This document shows positions 23,548 through 30,986 of a stretch of 32,256 nt of DNA, one piece after another. The stretch spans positions 1 to 32,256 of the forward strand of contig CANSXE010000019.1 of the NCBI GenBank assembly GCA_947650875.1, given 5' to 3'. A program made the translations under genes and the position numbers. Source of the DNA: an uncultured Bacillota bacterium. Its GTDB lineage: Bacteria; Bacillota; Clostridia; Oscillospirales; Oscillospiraceae. How positions within the stretch are numbered: position 1 is the first letter of the stretch; the number at the start of each line of letters is the position of its first letter. Below the pieces are notes generated by a model. That model was not told where the DNA came from. It saw only the letters and a list, made by a program, of their open reading frames with translations, and did not search any database.

Positions 23548-23576
23548 TTGACTTCTCTAGTTGTAGAGATTATAAT
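23548..23576 (+). promoter_or_regulatory. Repressor promoter with an operator in the spacer
   Basis: TTGACT (23548-23553), 17 bp, TATAAT (23571-23576). The spacer holds a perfect inverted repeat TCTCTA-GTTG-TAGAGA (23554-23569). Flanking TTGTTGTTG (23542-23550) and CAACAACAA (23585-23593) form a second inverted pair. On the other strand another TATAAT (23569-23574) can serve the minus-strand operon, so one bound repressor could switch both directions. Confidence 0.78.
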
Positions 23577-23702
23577 ATAAACAGCAACAACAAGAGCGTC
23601 CGAGGGCATTGTACCAAAAAAAGGGGCAGGGCGCAAGGCCCAGAACGAATGTTTCAACAGATGTTCACACAATCAGAGCAATAATGAATGGAGTGTATAT
23701 AT

Positions 23703-24320
23703 ATGGCGCATGAAAATGACCGTCTTCCCATTTTTACAGAACGATTCAGGGAACTAAAAGGAAAACAGAACGACACAGAATTTGCGGGATTTTTGGGTAT
23801 TTCCAGACAAACAGTCGGCTTTTATAGTAATGGAGATCGTTTGCCAGACGCCATAACACTAGTAAAAATTTCTCAAAAATGTGGTGTATCTGCTGATTGG
23901 TTACTTGGATTGTCAGATTACAAAAATAAGGAAACTGAGAGTACTTCCGCAAAAGAACTTGGTCTATCTGAAAAATCTGTAAACTTCCTTGCACGGCATA
24001 TCCTCAAACCAGATTTTATTTCGACAATTAATCTTCTAATAGAAGATGCTGCCAATCTGTATGCAGACCCGGATGGGGATGAATCTGTACTTGAGAATAT
24101 CGTTCGACTTTTTGAAGTAGTGCCGTTTGAACTGTCAAGCAGATGGTTTGTAACAACCGATGGAAAACTTTATACTGCGGAACAGGCATTGTCTTTACAA
24201 GAAGAGTACAATAATCTTGTGGATAAAATCTTTATTTCGGATATTATTGAGAATATCCTTCTAGATAAAATTAAGCGAGGGTTGCAACTATTAAAAATTT
24301 ATTCAGATTATCCAAATTAA
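23703..24320 (+). CDS. XRE-family repressor (CI-like)
   Basis: 205 residues from the ATG at 23703. N-terminal HTH: FTERFRELKGKQNDTEFAGF, LGISRQTVGFYSNGDRLPDA, then CGVSADWLLGLSDYK, the XRE/Cro-CI pattern. The C-terminal 120 residues (FLARHILKPDFISTINLLIE..) are not a LexA-type protease domain that I recognise, so self-cleavage is not indicated. Markedly more AT-rich than the rest of the element. Likely controls lysogeny-like maintenance through the operator in its own promoter. An ATG five codons earlier has a poorer ribosome site. Confidence 0.85.
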   Translation: MAHENDRLPIFTERFRELKGKQNDTEFAGFLGISRQTVGFYSNGDRLPDAITLVKISQKCGVSADWLLGLSDYKNKETESTSAKELGLSEKSVNFLARHILKPDFISTINLLIEDAANLYADPDGDESVLENIVRLFEVVPFELSSRWFVTTDGKLYTAEQALSLQEEYNNLVDKIFISDIIENILLDKIKRGLQLLKIYSDYPN

Positions 24321-24323
24321 AAA

Positions 24324-24389
24324 CCGCCCCCGGTGCTGCTAACACCGAGGACGGCTATAAGGGCAGTAAACTTGTACGGCCTACTGCCC
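24324..24389 (+). promoter_or_regulatory. Two hairpins in the leader between repressor and integrase
   Basis: First hairpin 24324-24354: inner stem CGGTG/CACCG with an outer CCG/CGG, two mismatches. Second hairpin 24361-24389: perfect GGGCAGTA/TACTGCCC with a 13-base loop. Neither is followed by a T tract, so they look like RNA structures controlling integrase mRNA rather than terminators. Confidence 0.5.
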
Positions 24390-24421
24390 TCCAATCATAT
24401 CAGAAACAGGAGGAAAAATCA

Positions 24422-25621
24422 ATGGCAAGAAAATCAACACGCAACGCCCAGGGGAGCGGGACGATCCGAAAAAAGACCGTCACCCGCAAGGGCCAGGAGT
24501 ACACCTATTGGGAGGCCCGTGTCACCGTGGGCCGGGACCCCGGCACAGGAAAGCAGATTCAGCGGTCCTTCACTGGCAAGACGCAGAAGGAAGTTCGGGA
24601 GAAGATGCAGGCGGTCACCGTGGCGATCAATGAGGGCACATATACGGAACCGTCGAAAATGACCGTGGGTCAATGGATGGATATCTGGCAGCGGGATTAT
24701 CTGGGCAGCGTAAAGCCGCTCACCGTCCAGACCTATGACAAAAATGTCCGGGTCCATATCAAGCCCGCCCTGGGTGCGGTCAAGTTGGAAACTCTGGACG
24801 TTCACACGGTGCAGGGTTTTATCAATGACCTGGGCAGACCACACGGAGACAAACCCGGCCTTGCCCCCAAGACGGTCAAGTGTATCCACGGTATCCTTCA
24901 CAAGGCGCTCCAGACGGCAGTGAAGGTTGGATATCTTCGCTTTAATCCGGCGGATTCCACAGAATTGCCCCGGTCGCAGCGGAGGGAGATCAAGCCGCTG
25001 GATGGGGAGGCCATCGGAGCATTTATGAACGCTGCCCAGGGGCACCGCTTCGAGGCCATCTATTTGACCATGCTCTTTACCGGACTGCGCAGAGCTGAGG
25101 CTTGCGGCCTGACCTGGGAGGCCGTTGATCTGGAGCGGGGCACTATCCGTATTGACAAGCAGCTCCAGAATGTCCCCGGCCGCCCTGGGGAATATATCCT
25201 TGCCCCCACCAAAAACGACAAGGGCCGCACCATCACTGCCGCCGTCTCCGTGGTGGAGCTGTTGAAGAAGCACAGGGCGCAGCAGGCCGGGGACAGGCTG
25301 AGGGCTGGTCCTCTCTGGCATGACGGCGGGTATGTGTTCACGGACGCACAGGGTAACCACCTAGCCCCCAGCACCCTTTACCACAACTACAAGAAGATCG
25401 TGGTCTCCATTGGTCTGCCGAATGCCCGTCTGCACGATCTCAGACACAGCTTTGCCGTCGCTTCCCTTCGGGCGGGGGACGATATCAAGACCGTCCAGGG
25501 CAATCTAGGCCACCACGCCGCTGCCTTTACTCTGGACGTGTATGGGCACGTTACGGAGGAGATGAAACAGGACAGTGCTGACCGGATGGAACAGTACATT
25601 AAGGGCATTTCCAATCTGTAA
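24422..25621 (+). CDS. Tyrosine-type site-specific integrase
   Basis: 399 residues, Tn916/phage integrase type. N-terminal arm-binding region (1-75), SAM-like core-binding domain (about 80-180), catalytic domain with Arg223 in GLRRAE, a Lys near 264, HDLRH (338-342: His338 and Arg341), His364 in LGHH and nucleophile Tyr374 in LDVYGH. Catalyses recombination at the ssrA att core. The ATG at 24422 has AGGAGG upstream. It reads toward attR and ends 41 bp before it; the stop codon falls inside the right arm-type repeat. Confidence 0.96.
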   Translation: MARKSTRNAQGSGTIRKKTVTRKGQEYTYWEARVTVGRDPGTGKQIQRSFTGKTQKEVREKMQAVTVAINEGTYTEPSKMTVGQWMDIWQRDYLGSVKPLTVQTYDKNVRVHIKPALGAVKLETLDVHTVQGFINDLGRPHGDKPGLAPKTVKCIHGILHKALQTAVKVGYLRFNPADSTELPRSQRREIKPLDGEAIGAFMNAAQGHRFEAIYLTMLFTGLRRAEACGLTWEAVDLERGTIRIDKQLQNVPGRPGEYILAPTKNDKGRTITAAVSVVELLKKHRAQQAGDRLRAGPLWHDGGYVFTDAQGNHLAPSTLYHNYKKIVVSIGLPNARLHDLRHSFAVASLRAGDDIKTVQGNLGHHAAAFTLDVYGHVTEEMKQDSADRMEQYIKGISNL

Positions 25622-25642
25622 AGGGAAAACATAAGGGAAAAC
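25619..25642 (+). repeat. Right arm-type direct repeat pair
   Basis: AAGGGAAAAC at 25621-25630 and again at 25633-25642, spacing 12 bp, matching the left pair (12736-12759) with two mismatches. Begins within the integrase stop codon and ends 19 bp before the attR repeat. Confidence 0.7.
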
Positions 25643-25661
25643 AGCCGAAAATGAATATGAG

Positions 25662-25695
25662 AAAAGCCTTGTACCTGTTGCGGCACAAGGCTTTT
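25662..25695 (-). terminator. Terminator of ssrA
   Basis: Perfect 11-bp stem AAAAGCCTTGT/ACAAGGCTTTT with a 12-base loop, followed on the minus strand by TTTTCTCAT. Begins 4 bp after the CCA end of tmRNA. A copy with one G-U pair is in attL. Confidence 0.85.
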
Positions 25696-25722
25696 GCCAT
25701 GGTGGAGGCGGGGAGAGTTGAA
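25662..25722. repeat. attR: right copy of the 61-bp attachment repeat
   Basis: Contains the terminator hairpin (25662-25695) and the last 23 nucleotides of ssrA (25700-25722). The 25-bp identical core with attL is 25698-25722. The intact ssrA gene is on this side, so integration rebuilds its 3' end. Confidence 0.92.
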
Positions 25723-26045
25723 CTCCCGTCCGAAAGCACTTCCACAGGAACTTCTCCGAGCGCAGACGATCATTTACATTCCCTTACTCAAGCGTGGGTC
25801 GTCACACTACTGAGCTTGGTAGAGTCATAATGCGTGGAACGGTCAACTCTTTCCGAACGCACGGGCACCACTAAGGCTACGCCCAAACCCGGCTCGTGGT
25901 CCTTCCGGGCAGGACGGCCGCATTAAGCAGCGGCGAGAACGTAATCGTTATCGTTCTTTAATTTATAAGTGCCCATTTTTAGGATGTTAGGCGCATCCGC
26001 TCGCTATTCCTGCTTCTATGCCCCCGTCGAAACCGGTACGCCCCC
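25700..26045 (-). ncRNA. ssrA: Transfer-messenger RNA (tmRNA)
   Basis: 346 nt. The 5' end GGGGGCG pairs with CGCCTCC at the 3' end (one G-U), followed by A and an encoded CCA, giving a complete acceptor stem. The 3' end has the TTCAAC T-loop with its flanking stem, and the 5' region contains the conserved CGGTTTCGACGGGGG. The tag frame ends KNDNDYVLAAA-stop (stop 25923-25925). The exact resume codon is not certain because the frame is also open one or two codons upstream. Releases stalled ribosomes together with SmpB, whose gene is 0.7 kb upstream. Confidence 0.96.
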
Positions 26046-26119
26046 TCGTCGTCGCGGGCTTCATATCCCTCGCTTCCGGCTGAAGCCGAAAGCTCACTCA
26101 TTACGCCGCTCCTCCTCTC

Positions 26120-26152
26120 CGACCGCGACCCACTTCGTTGGGCTCGCGGTCG
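26120..26152 (-). terminator. Hairpin between cyclophilin gene and ssrA
   Basis: A 9-bp stem (CGACCGCGA with TCGCGGTCG), then CCCA/TGGG after a bulge, loop of six. It lies 53 bp after the cyclophilin stop; no strong T run. Nothing else is recognised in the 160-bp gap (26046-26205), and I found no convincing ssrA promoter there. Confidence 0.55.
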
Positions 26153-26205
26153 GGCGGCGGCTGCGCCGCCGTGGGGAACGGCCGTTGAAGCGGCCAGGGG
26201 AATGG

Positions 26206-26727
26206 TTACACCTTCTCCGGCTCGGGGTACTCTACGCCGAAGGTGTCTACGGTGACCTTTTTCATCACCTGCTTTTGCCGGGGACGGTCCTGCCAGTCGG
26301 TCTTGCCGGAGACGATGGCGTCGGCAGTCTCCATGCCCTCGATCACCTTGCCGAAGGCGGCGTAGCCGCCGTCCAGGTGGGGGGCCTTATCCACCATGAT
26401 AAAGAACTGGCTGCCGGCAGAGTTGGGGTTCATGGACCGGGCCATGGACAGCACGCCCCGGTCGTGGACCAGATCGTTGGCGAAGCCGTTCTGAGCAAAC
26501 TCGCCCTTGATGGAATAGCCGGGCCCGCCGGTGCCGGTGCCCTGGGGACAGCCGCCCTGAATCATAAAGCCGGGGATGCAGCGGTGGAAAATCAGACCGT
26601 CGTAGAATCCTTTCTGAATCAGGGAAATAAAGTTGTTCACGCTGTTGGGGGCCACCTGGGGGTAGAGCTCCGCCTTGATAAGGGAGCCGTTTTCCATCTC
26701 AATGGTGACAATGGGGTTTTGTGCCAT
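26206..26727 (-). CDS. Cyclophilin-type peptidyl-prolyl cis-trans isomerase
   Basis: Speeds proline isomerisation during protein folding in the cytosol. 173 residues from the ATG at 26727, with AAAGGATGATAACT upstream. Cyclophilin landmarks: NSVNNFISLIQKGFYDGLIF, then HRCIPGFMIQGGCPQGTGTG (catalytic Arg in the FHR motif), NSAGSQFFIM and GGYAAFGKVIEGM. No signal peptide. Lies 22 bp after smpB on the same strand, so probably cotranscribed. Confidence 0.95.
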   Translation of the reverse strand: MAQNPIVTIEMENGSLIKAELYPQVAPNSVNNFISLIQKGFYDGLIFHRCIPGFMIQGGCPQGTGTGGPGYSIKGEFAQNGFANDLVHDRGVLSMARSMNPNSAGSQFFIMVDKAPHLDGGYAAFGKVIEGMETADAIVSGKTDWQDRPRQKQVMKKVTVDTFGVEYPEPEKV

Positions 26728-26749
26728 AGTTATCATCCTTTCTCGGGGG

Positions 26750-27220
26750 TTAACGGTTTCGGGTCTTCATGGCCCGGTCCATCTCCCGCTTGGCGTCCCG
26801 CCGGGCGGAGGATTCCCGCTTGTCGTAGAGCTTTTTGCCCTTGGCCAGGCCAATCTCCAGCTTGACCCTGGGGCCCCGGAAGTAGACCGACAGGGGGATG
26901 AGAGAGTAGCCGTCCTGCTTGATTTTTGCGAACAGCCGCAGAATTTCCCGCTTGTGCATCAGCAGCCGGCGGGGACGGCGGGGGTCCTTGTTGAAAATGT
27001 TGCCCTTCTCATAGGGGCTGATGTGCATGCCCAGTACGGAAATCTCCCCGTCCTTGATGAGACAGAAGGAGTCCTTCAGGTTTACGTTGCCCAGCCGGAT
27101 GGACTTCACCTCGGTGCCCGCCAGCTCGATGCCGGTCTCGTATTTCTCCTCAACGAAATAGTCGTGATAGGCCTTGCTGTTTTTGGCGACAATCTTCACC
27201 GCTTCGCCCACGGCGGACAC
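26750..27220 (-). CDS. smpB: SsrA-binding protein SmpB
   Basis: Binds tmRNA and carries it to stalled ribosomes. 156 residues. Family landmarks: KNSKAYHDYFVEEKYETGIE, TEVKSIRLGNVNLKDSF, then HISPYEKGNIFNKDP and the C-terminal basic tail KRESSARRDAKREM. The GTG at 27220 follows GGAGAGGGG; another GTG three codons later is possible. Located 0.7 kb upstream of ssrA, a frequent pairing. Confidence 0.97.
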   Translation of the reverse strand: MSAVGEAVKIVAKNSKAYHDYFVEEKYETGIELAGTEVKSIRLGNVNLKDSFCLIKDGEISVLGMHISPYEKGNIFNKDPRRPRRLLMHKREILRLFAKIKQDGYSLIPLSVYFRGPRVKLEIGLAKGKKLYDKRESSARRDAKREMDRAMKTRNR

Positions 27221-27243
27221 CCCCTCTCCTCACAAGTCAAACC

Positions 27244-27272
27244 ACTATACCATATACTGCCCAAAAAGGCAA
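27244..27272 (-). promoter_or_regulatory. Promoter of smpB
   Basis: TTGCCT (27267-27272), 17 bp, TATAGT (27244-27249) on the minus strand, 24 bp before the GTG start. The transcription start is thus close to the ribosome site. Confidence 0.75.
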
Positions 27273-27315
27273 GGGGAAAGTCAGGCTATTCCGGGGACTT
27301 ATTTTGTGTTTGGGA

Positions 27316-27344
27316 TTGTTTTTCTCTACAACAGCGTGTATAAT
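27316..27344 (+). promoter_or_regulatory. Promoter of the lrp-aminotransferase operon
   Basis: TTGTTT (27316-27321), 17 bp, TATAAT (27339-27344) on the plus strand, divergent from the smpB promoter. Start about 27351, followed by AGGAGG and the ATG at 27387. Confidence 0.8.
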
Positions 27345-27386
27345 ATAGGCTACCGAATTATTGACCGTATAATTAGGAGGAATACC

Positions 27387-27866
27387 ATGGAAAAACTGCT
27401 GGAGCTGCTGGAGCAGGACTGCACCATGCCGGTATCGGCGCTGGCCGCCGCCGCGGGGGTGAGCGAGGAGGAGGCAAAGGCCGCCATTAAAAAATATGAG
27501 GACGACCGCACCATCCTGGGCTACCAGGCCATTGTGGACTGGGACCGGGTGCGCCGGGAGACCGTTACCGCCCTGATCGAGGTGAACGTCACCCCCCAGT
27601 CCAAGGACGGCTTTGACCGCATCGCCGAGCGCATCTACCAGTATGACGAGGTGGAGAGCATGTATCTGATGAGCGGCTCCTTCGACCTGACCGTTATCAT
27701 CTCGGGCCGCACCCTGCGGGAGGTGGCCCAGTTCGTGGGCGAGCGGCTGGCCCCCATCCAGGGCGTCACCGGCACGGCCACCCACTTTATCCTGAAAAAG
27801 TACAAAGAGAAGCATCTGGTGTTCCGCCCCCAGGACCCGGAGGAAAGGGAGTATATCTTCGTATGA
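27387..27866 (+). CDS. Lrp/AsnC-family transcriptional regulator
   Basis: 159 residues from the ATG at 27387 (TTAGGAGGAATACC). N-terminal HTH (LLELLEQDCTMPVSALAAAA, then GVSEEEAKAAIKKYEDD) and a C-terminal RAM ligand-binding domain (TALIEVNVTPQSKDGFDRIA.., MYLMSGSFDLTVIISG). Senses an amino acid and controls metabolism genes. Overlaps the aminotransferase by ATGA, so it probably regulates this operon. Specific effector not deducible. Confidence 0.9.
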   Translation: MEKLLELLEQDCTMPVSALAAAAGVSEEEAKAAIKKYEDDRTILGYQAIVDWDRVRRETVTALIEVNVTPQSKDGFDRIAERIYQYDEVESMYLMSGSFDLTVIISGRTLREVAQFVGERLAPIQGVTGTATHFILKKYKEKHLVFRPQDPEEREYIFV

Positions 27867-29050
27867 ACTACGACAACATCCTCAACGAGAAAATCCAGAA
27901 CATCAAGCCCTCCGGCATCCGGAAATTTTTCGATATCCTGGAGGAGATGACCGACGCCATCTCCTTAGGGATAGGCGAGCCCGATTTCGTCACCCCCTGG
28001 CACATCCGGGACGCTGGCATCTACTCCCTGGAGCGGGGCCACACCAAATACACCTCCAACGCCGGCATGCTCCAGCTGCGCCGGGAGATCGCCGCCTACC
28101 TCAACCGCCGGTTTGACCTGCAATACGACTACGCCAGTCAAATTCTGGTCACCGTGGGCGGCAGCGAGGCCATCGACCTGTCCCTGCGGGTGCTGGTCAA
28201 CCCCGGGGAGGAAGTGATTGTCCCCACCCCCTCCTTCGTCTGCTACGGACCCCTGGCCGAGATGGCGGGGGGCGTGCCCAAATATCTGGAGCTGAAGGCG
28301 GAAAATCAGTTCCGTCTCACCCCCGAGGAGCTGCGGGGGGCCATCACCGACAAGACCAAGGTGCTGGTGCTGCCCTTCCCCTGCAACCCCACCGGGGGCA
28401 CCATGGACCGCAAGGACCTGGAGGCCATCGCAGAGGTGCTGAAGGGCACCGACATCATGGTGATCTCCGATGAAATTTATGCCGAGCTGACCTACGGCCG
28501 CCGTCACGTCTCCCCGGCCAACCTCACCGACCTGTATGACCGCACGGTGGTGGTCAACGGCTTTTCCAAGAGCCACGCCATGACGGGCTGGCGGATGGGC
28601 TACGTCTGCGCCCCCAAGCCCATTGTGGCCGCCATGACCAAGCTGCACCAGTTCGGCATCATGTCCGCCCCCACCACCAGCCAGTACGCCGCCGTGGAGG
28701 CCATGCGCAACGGAGACGGGGATATCGAGCACATGCGGGAGGAGTACGACCGCCGCCGCCGGTATCTGGTGGAAAACCTCAACCGCATCGGCCTGACCTG
28801 CTTCGAACCCAAGGGGGCGTTTTATGTGTTCCCGGACGTCCGCTCCACCGGCCTGTCCAGCGAGGAGTTCTGCGAAAAATTCCTCCTGGAGGAGAAGGTG
28901 GCCGTCATCCCCGGCTCCGCCTTCGGCCCCGGCGGCGAGGGCTTCGTCCGGGCCTGCTACGCCGCCTCCATGAAAGATATTGCCGAAGCCGTGGCCCGGA
29001 TGGATAATTTCCTCACCAATTTGAGAAGAAAACAGGGAAGAGAGGGTTAA
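27863..29050 (+). CDS. PLP-dependent class I/II aminotransferase
   Basis: 395 residues, fold-type I. Landmarks: SLGIGEPDFVTP, GHTKYTSNAGML, PFPCNPTGGTM (Asn175), ISDEIYAELTYG (Asp203) and FSKSHAMTGWRMGY with the Schiff-base Lys236. Transfers an amino group between an amino acid and a keto acid; the PatA/aromatic-type group is likely. The following thrH gene suggests a role in serine or threonine-related metabolism, but the substrate cannot be set by sequence. Confidence 0.92.
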   Translation: MNYDNILNEKIQNIKPSGIRKFFDILEEMTDAISLGIGEPDFVTPWHIRDAGIYSLERGHTKYTSNAGMLQLRREIAAYLNRRFDLQYDYASQILVTVGGSEAIDLSLRVLVNPGEEVIVPTPSFVCYGPLAEMAGGVPKYLELKAENQFRLTPEELRGAITDKTKVLVLPFPCNPTGGTMDRKDLEAIAEVLKGTDIMVISDEIYAELTYGRRHVSPANLTDLYDRTVVVNGFSKSHAMTGWRMGYVCAPKPIVAAMTKLHQFGIMSAPTTSQYAAVEAMRNGDGDIEHMREEYDRRRRYLVENLNRIGLTCFEPKGAFYVFPDVRSTGLSSEEFCEKFLLEEKVAVIPGSAFGPGGEGFVRACYAASMKDIAEAVARMDNFLTNLRRKQGREG

Positions 29051-29052
29051 CG

Positions 29053-29655
29053 ATGAATATTGTGTGTTTGGACATGGAGGGCGTTCTGGTCCCGGAGATC
29101 TGGATCGCCTTTGCCGAGGAGAGCGGCATCCCTGAGCTGCGCCGCACCACCCGGGACGAGCCCGACTACGATAAACTGATGACCTGGCGGCTGGGCATCC
29201 TCAAGGAGCACGGCCTGGGGCTGAAGGAAATCCAGGCGGTGATTGCCAAGATCGACCCCCTGCCCGGGGCCAAGGAGTTCCTGGACAAGCTGCGCACCGA
29301 GACCCAGGTGCTGATTCTCAGCGACACCTTTGAGCAGTTCGCCAAGCCCCTGATGGAGAAGCTGAACTGGCCCACCATCTTCTGCAACACCCTGGAGGTG
29401 GGGGAGAACGGGGCCATCACCGGCTATAAGATGCGGTGCGAGAAGTCCAAGCTGACCACCGTGAAGGCTTTGCAGTCTATGGGCTACGAGACCATCGCCG
29501 CCGGCGACAGCTTCAACGACCTGGCCATGATTCAGGCCAGCAAGGCGGGCTTCCTGTTCAAGTCCACCGACGCCATCAAGGCCGCCCACCCCGAGCTGCC
29601 CGCCTTTGAGGAGTTTGACGACCTGCTGGCCGCCATTGAGGGAGCGCTGGACTGA
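29053..29655 (+). CDS. thrH: Phosphoserine phosphatase/homoserine phosphotransferase ThrH
   Basis: 200-residue HAD protein. The N-terminus MNIVCLDMEGVLVPE (nucleophile Asp7) has the DxEGVL form typical of ThrH rather than the DxDxT of SerB. Motif II is LILSDTF and motif IV GDSFNDLAMI. In Pseudomonas ThrH dephosphorylates phosphoserine and can pass the phosphate to homoserine. Starts 2 bp after the aminotransferase stop. Confidence 0.9.
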   Translation: MNIVCLDMEGVLVPEIWIAFAEESGIPELRRTTRDEPDYDKLMTWRLGILKEHGLGLKEIQAVIAKIDPLPGAKEFLDKLRTETQVLILSDTFEQFAKPLMEKLNWPTIFCNTLEVGENGAITGYKMRCEKSKLTTVKALQSMGYETIAAGDSFNDLAMIQASKAGFLFKSTDAIKAAHPELPAFEEFDDLLAAIEGALD

Positions 29656-29678
29656 TATTTTGAAATGAGTGACAGAAT

Positions 29679-30950
29679 ATGAACGCTATGTTTGACAATC
29701 TACCCTTCAAGCCTGCCGATATCCTCCTGCCCCGGGACTGCGACCTGTCCCTGTGGTCGGTGGTGGCCTGCGACCAGTACACCTCCCGGCCCGAGTACTG
29801 GCAGCGGGTGGAGGACCGGGTGGGCCGGGCCCCCTCCGCCCTGCGTCTGATCCTGCCCGAGAGCTGCCTGGAGGGCCCCAGCGTGGAGATGGACATCATG
29901 GAGGTCAACAACACCATGAGCCGCTACCTGCGGGAGGGCCGTTTTCAGGACTACCCCGACGCGCTGTTTTATGTGGAGCGCACCCTGGATTCGGGAAAGG
30001 TCCGCCGGGGGCTGGTGGGCATGGCCGACCTGGAGCAATACGACTACGAGCCTGGGGCGGCTTCCGCCATCCGGGCCACCGAGGGCACTGTGATGGCCCG
30101 CATTCCGCCCCGGGTGGCGGTGCGGAAAAACGCCCCCATCGAGCTGCCCCATGCCATGCTGCTGGCCGACGACCCGGGCAAGACCCTCATCGAGCCCCTG
30201 GCCACCCAGACCGGGGAGATGGAGCTGCTCTACGACTTCGACCTGATGGAGCGCGGGGGCCATGTGAAGGGCTGGAAGCTCACCCGGGCCCAGACAGAGC
30301 ATGTGGCCCGGACCCTCCAGGCCATGAAGGTCCAGTCCGACGGGGAGCGGGGCGGCCTGCTCCTGGCCGTGGGGGACGGCAACCACTCCCTGGCCACCGC
30401 CAAGGCGTGCTACGAGCGGCGGAAGGGCCTTACCGACCCCGGCCAGTGGCCCGGGCTGCCCTCCCGGTATGCCCTGTGTGAGCTGGTCAACCTCCACGAC
30501 GACAGCCTGGAGTTTGAGCCCATCCACCGGGTGGCCTTCGGTGTGAAGCCGGAGGAGCTCCTAGATGCCCTGATGCACCATTACCCCTCCGCCACTCAGG
30601 GCAGAGGGGAGGGACATGTTCTGTCCTTTGTCATCAACCGCTGGAGCCAGGGCGAGGTGACGGTGGGGGAGCCCTCCGCCCAGCTGCCGGTGGGCACCCT
30701 CCAGAACTTTTTGGACGACTACATAGCCGCCCACCCCAGGGCACGGGTGGACTACATCCACGGCGCGGACGAGGCCAGGCAGCTGGCCGAGGAGCGGGAG
30801 GACGCCATCGCCTTCCTGCTGCCCGCCATGGGCAAGGAGGAGCTGTTCCCCACTGTGATCCACGATGGGGTGCTGCCCCGGAAGACCTTCTCCATGGGGG
30901 AGGCCCACGACAAGCGTTTTTATCTGGAGGCCCGGAAGATTCGCAAATAA
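29679..30950 (+). CDS. DUF1015 family protein
   Basis: 423 residues, cytosolic. The N-terminal region SVVACDQYTSRPEYWQRVED and the block LLLAVGDGNHSLATAKACYE, followed by the C-terminal HGADEARQLAEEREDAIAFL and MGKEELF.., are the usual DUF1015 landmarks. Enzymatic role unknown. In several Clostridia this family lies beside serine-pathway genes, consistent with thrH here. The GDGNH motif suggests a metal- or phosphate-binding site (inference). Confidence 0.85.
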   Translation: MNAMFDNLPFKPADILLPRDCDLSLWSVVACDQYTSRPEYWQRVEDRVGRAPSALRLILPESCLEGPSVEMDIMEVNNTMSRYLREGRFQDYPDALFYVERTLDSGKVRRGLVGMADLEQYDYEPGAASAIRATEGTVMARIPPRVAVRKNAPIELPHAMLLADDPGKTLIEPLATQTGEMELLYDFDLMERGGHVKGWKLTRAQTEHVARTLQAMKVQSDGERGGLLLAVGDGNHSLATAKACYERRKGLTDPGQWPGLPSRYALCELVNLHDDSLEFEPIHRVAFGVKPEELLDALMHHYPSATQGRGEGHVLSFVINRWSQGEVTVGEPSAQLPVGTLQNFLDDYIAAHPRARVDYIHGADEARQLAEEREDAIAFLLPAMGKEELFPTVIHDGVLPRKTFSMGEAHDKRFYLEARKIRK

Positions 30951-30986
30951 GCAGCGTATGAGATTGTTTTACAGGGGGGAGCCGTT

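Larger units (their letters stand above)
12571..25722. mobile_element. 13.1-kb integrative element (satellite-like or reduced prophage) in ssrA
   Basis: Bounded by attL and attR. A tyrosine integrase reads toward attR, and an XRE repressor is divergent from an HTH/excisionase-led operon. Contents: replication (DUF6291-like protein, DnaB-like helicase), recombination (PDDEXK nuclease, RecA-like ATPase, HNH-like protein), a small-terminase-like protein, a minor capsid protein and a tape measure protein, plus about ten small unknown proteins. Recognisable large terminase, portal, major capsid, protease, sheath or tube, holin and endolysin are absent. Most genes overlap by the ATGA/GTGA pattern and look intact. 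The phage-like, inducible-island layout resembles PICI satellites, but decay from a larger prophage cannot be excluded. Confidence 0.9.

Noticed and set aside
12571-25722. Integration into a tRNA gene
   Set aside because: The T-arm-like core and encoded CCA belong to tmRNA: the full 346-nt gene with tag frame and paired ends is present.
29753-30481. Plus-strand Gly/Arg/Pro-rich frame inside DUF1015
   Set aside because: Frame-shifted shadow of the DUF1015 gene with biased composition.
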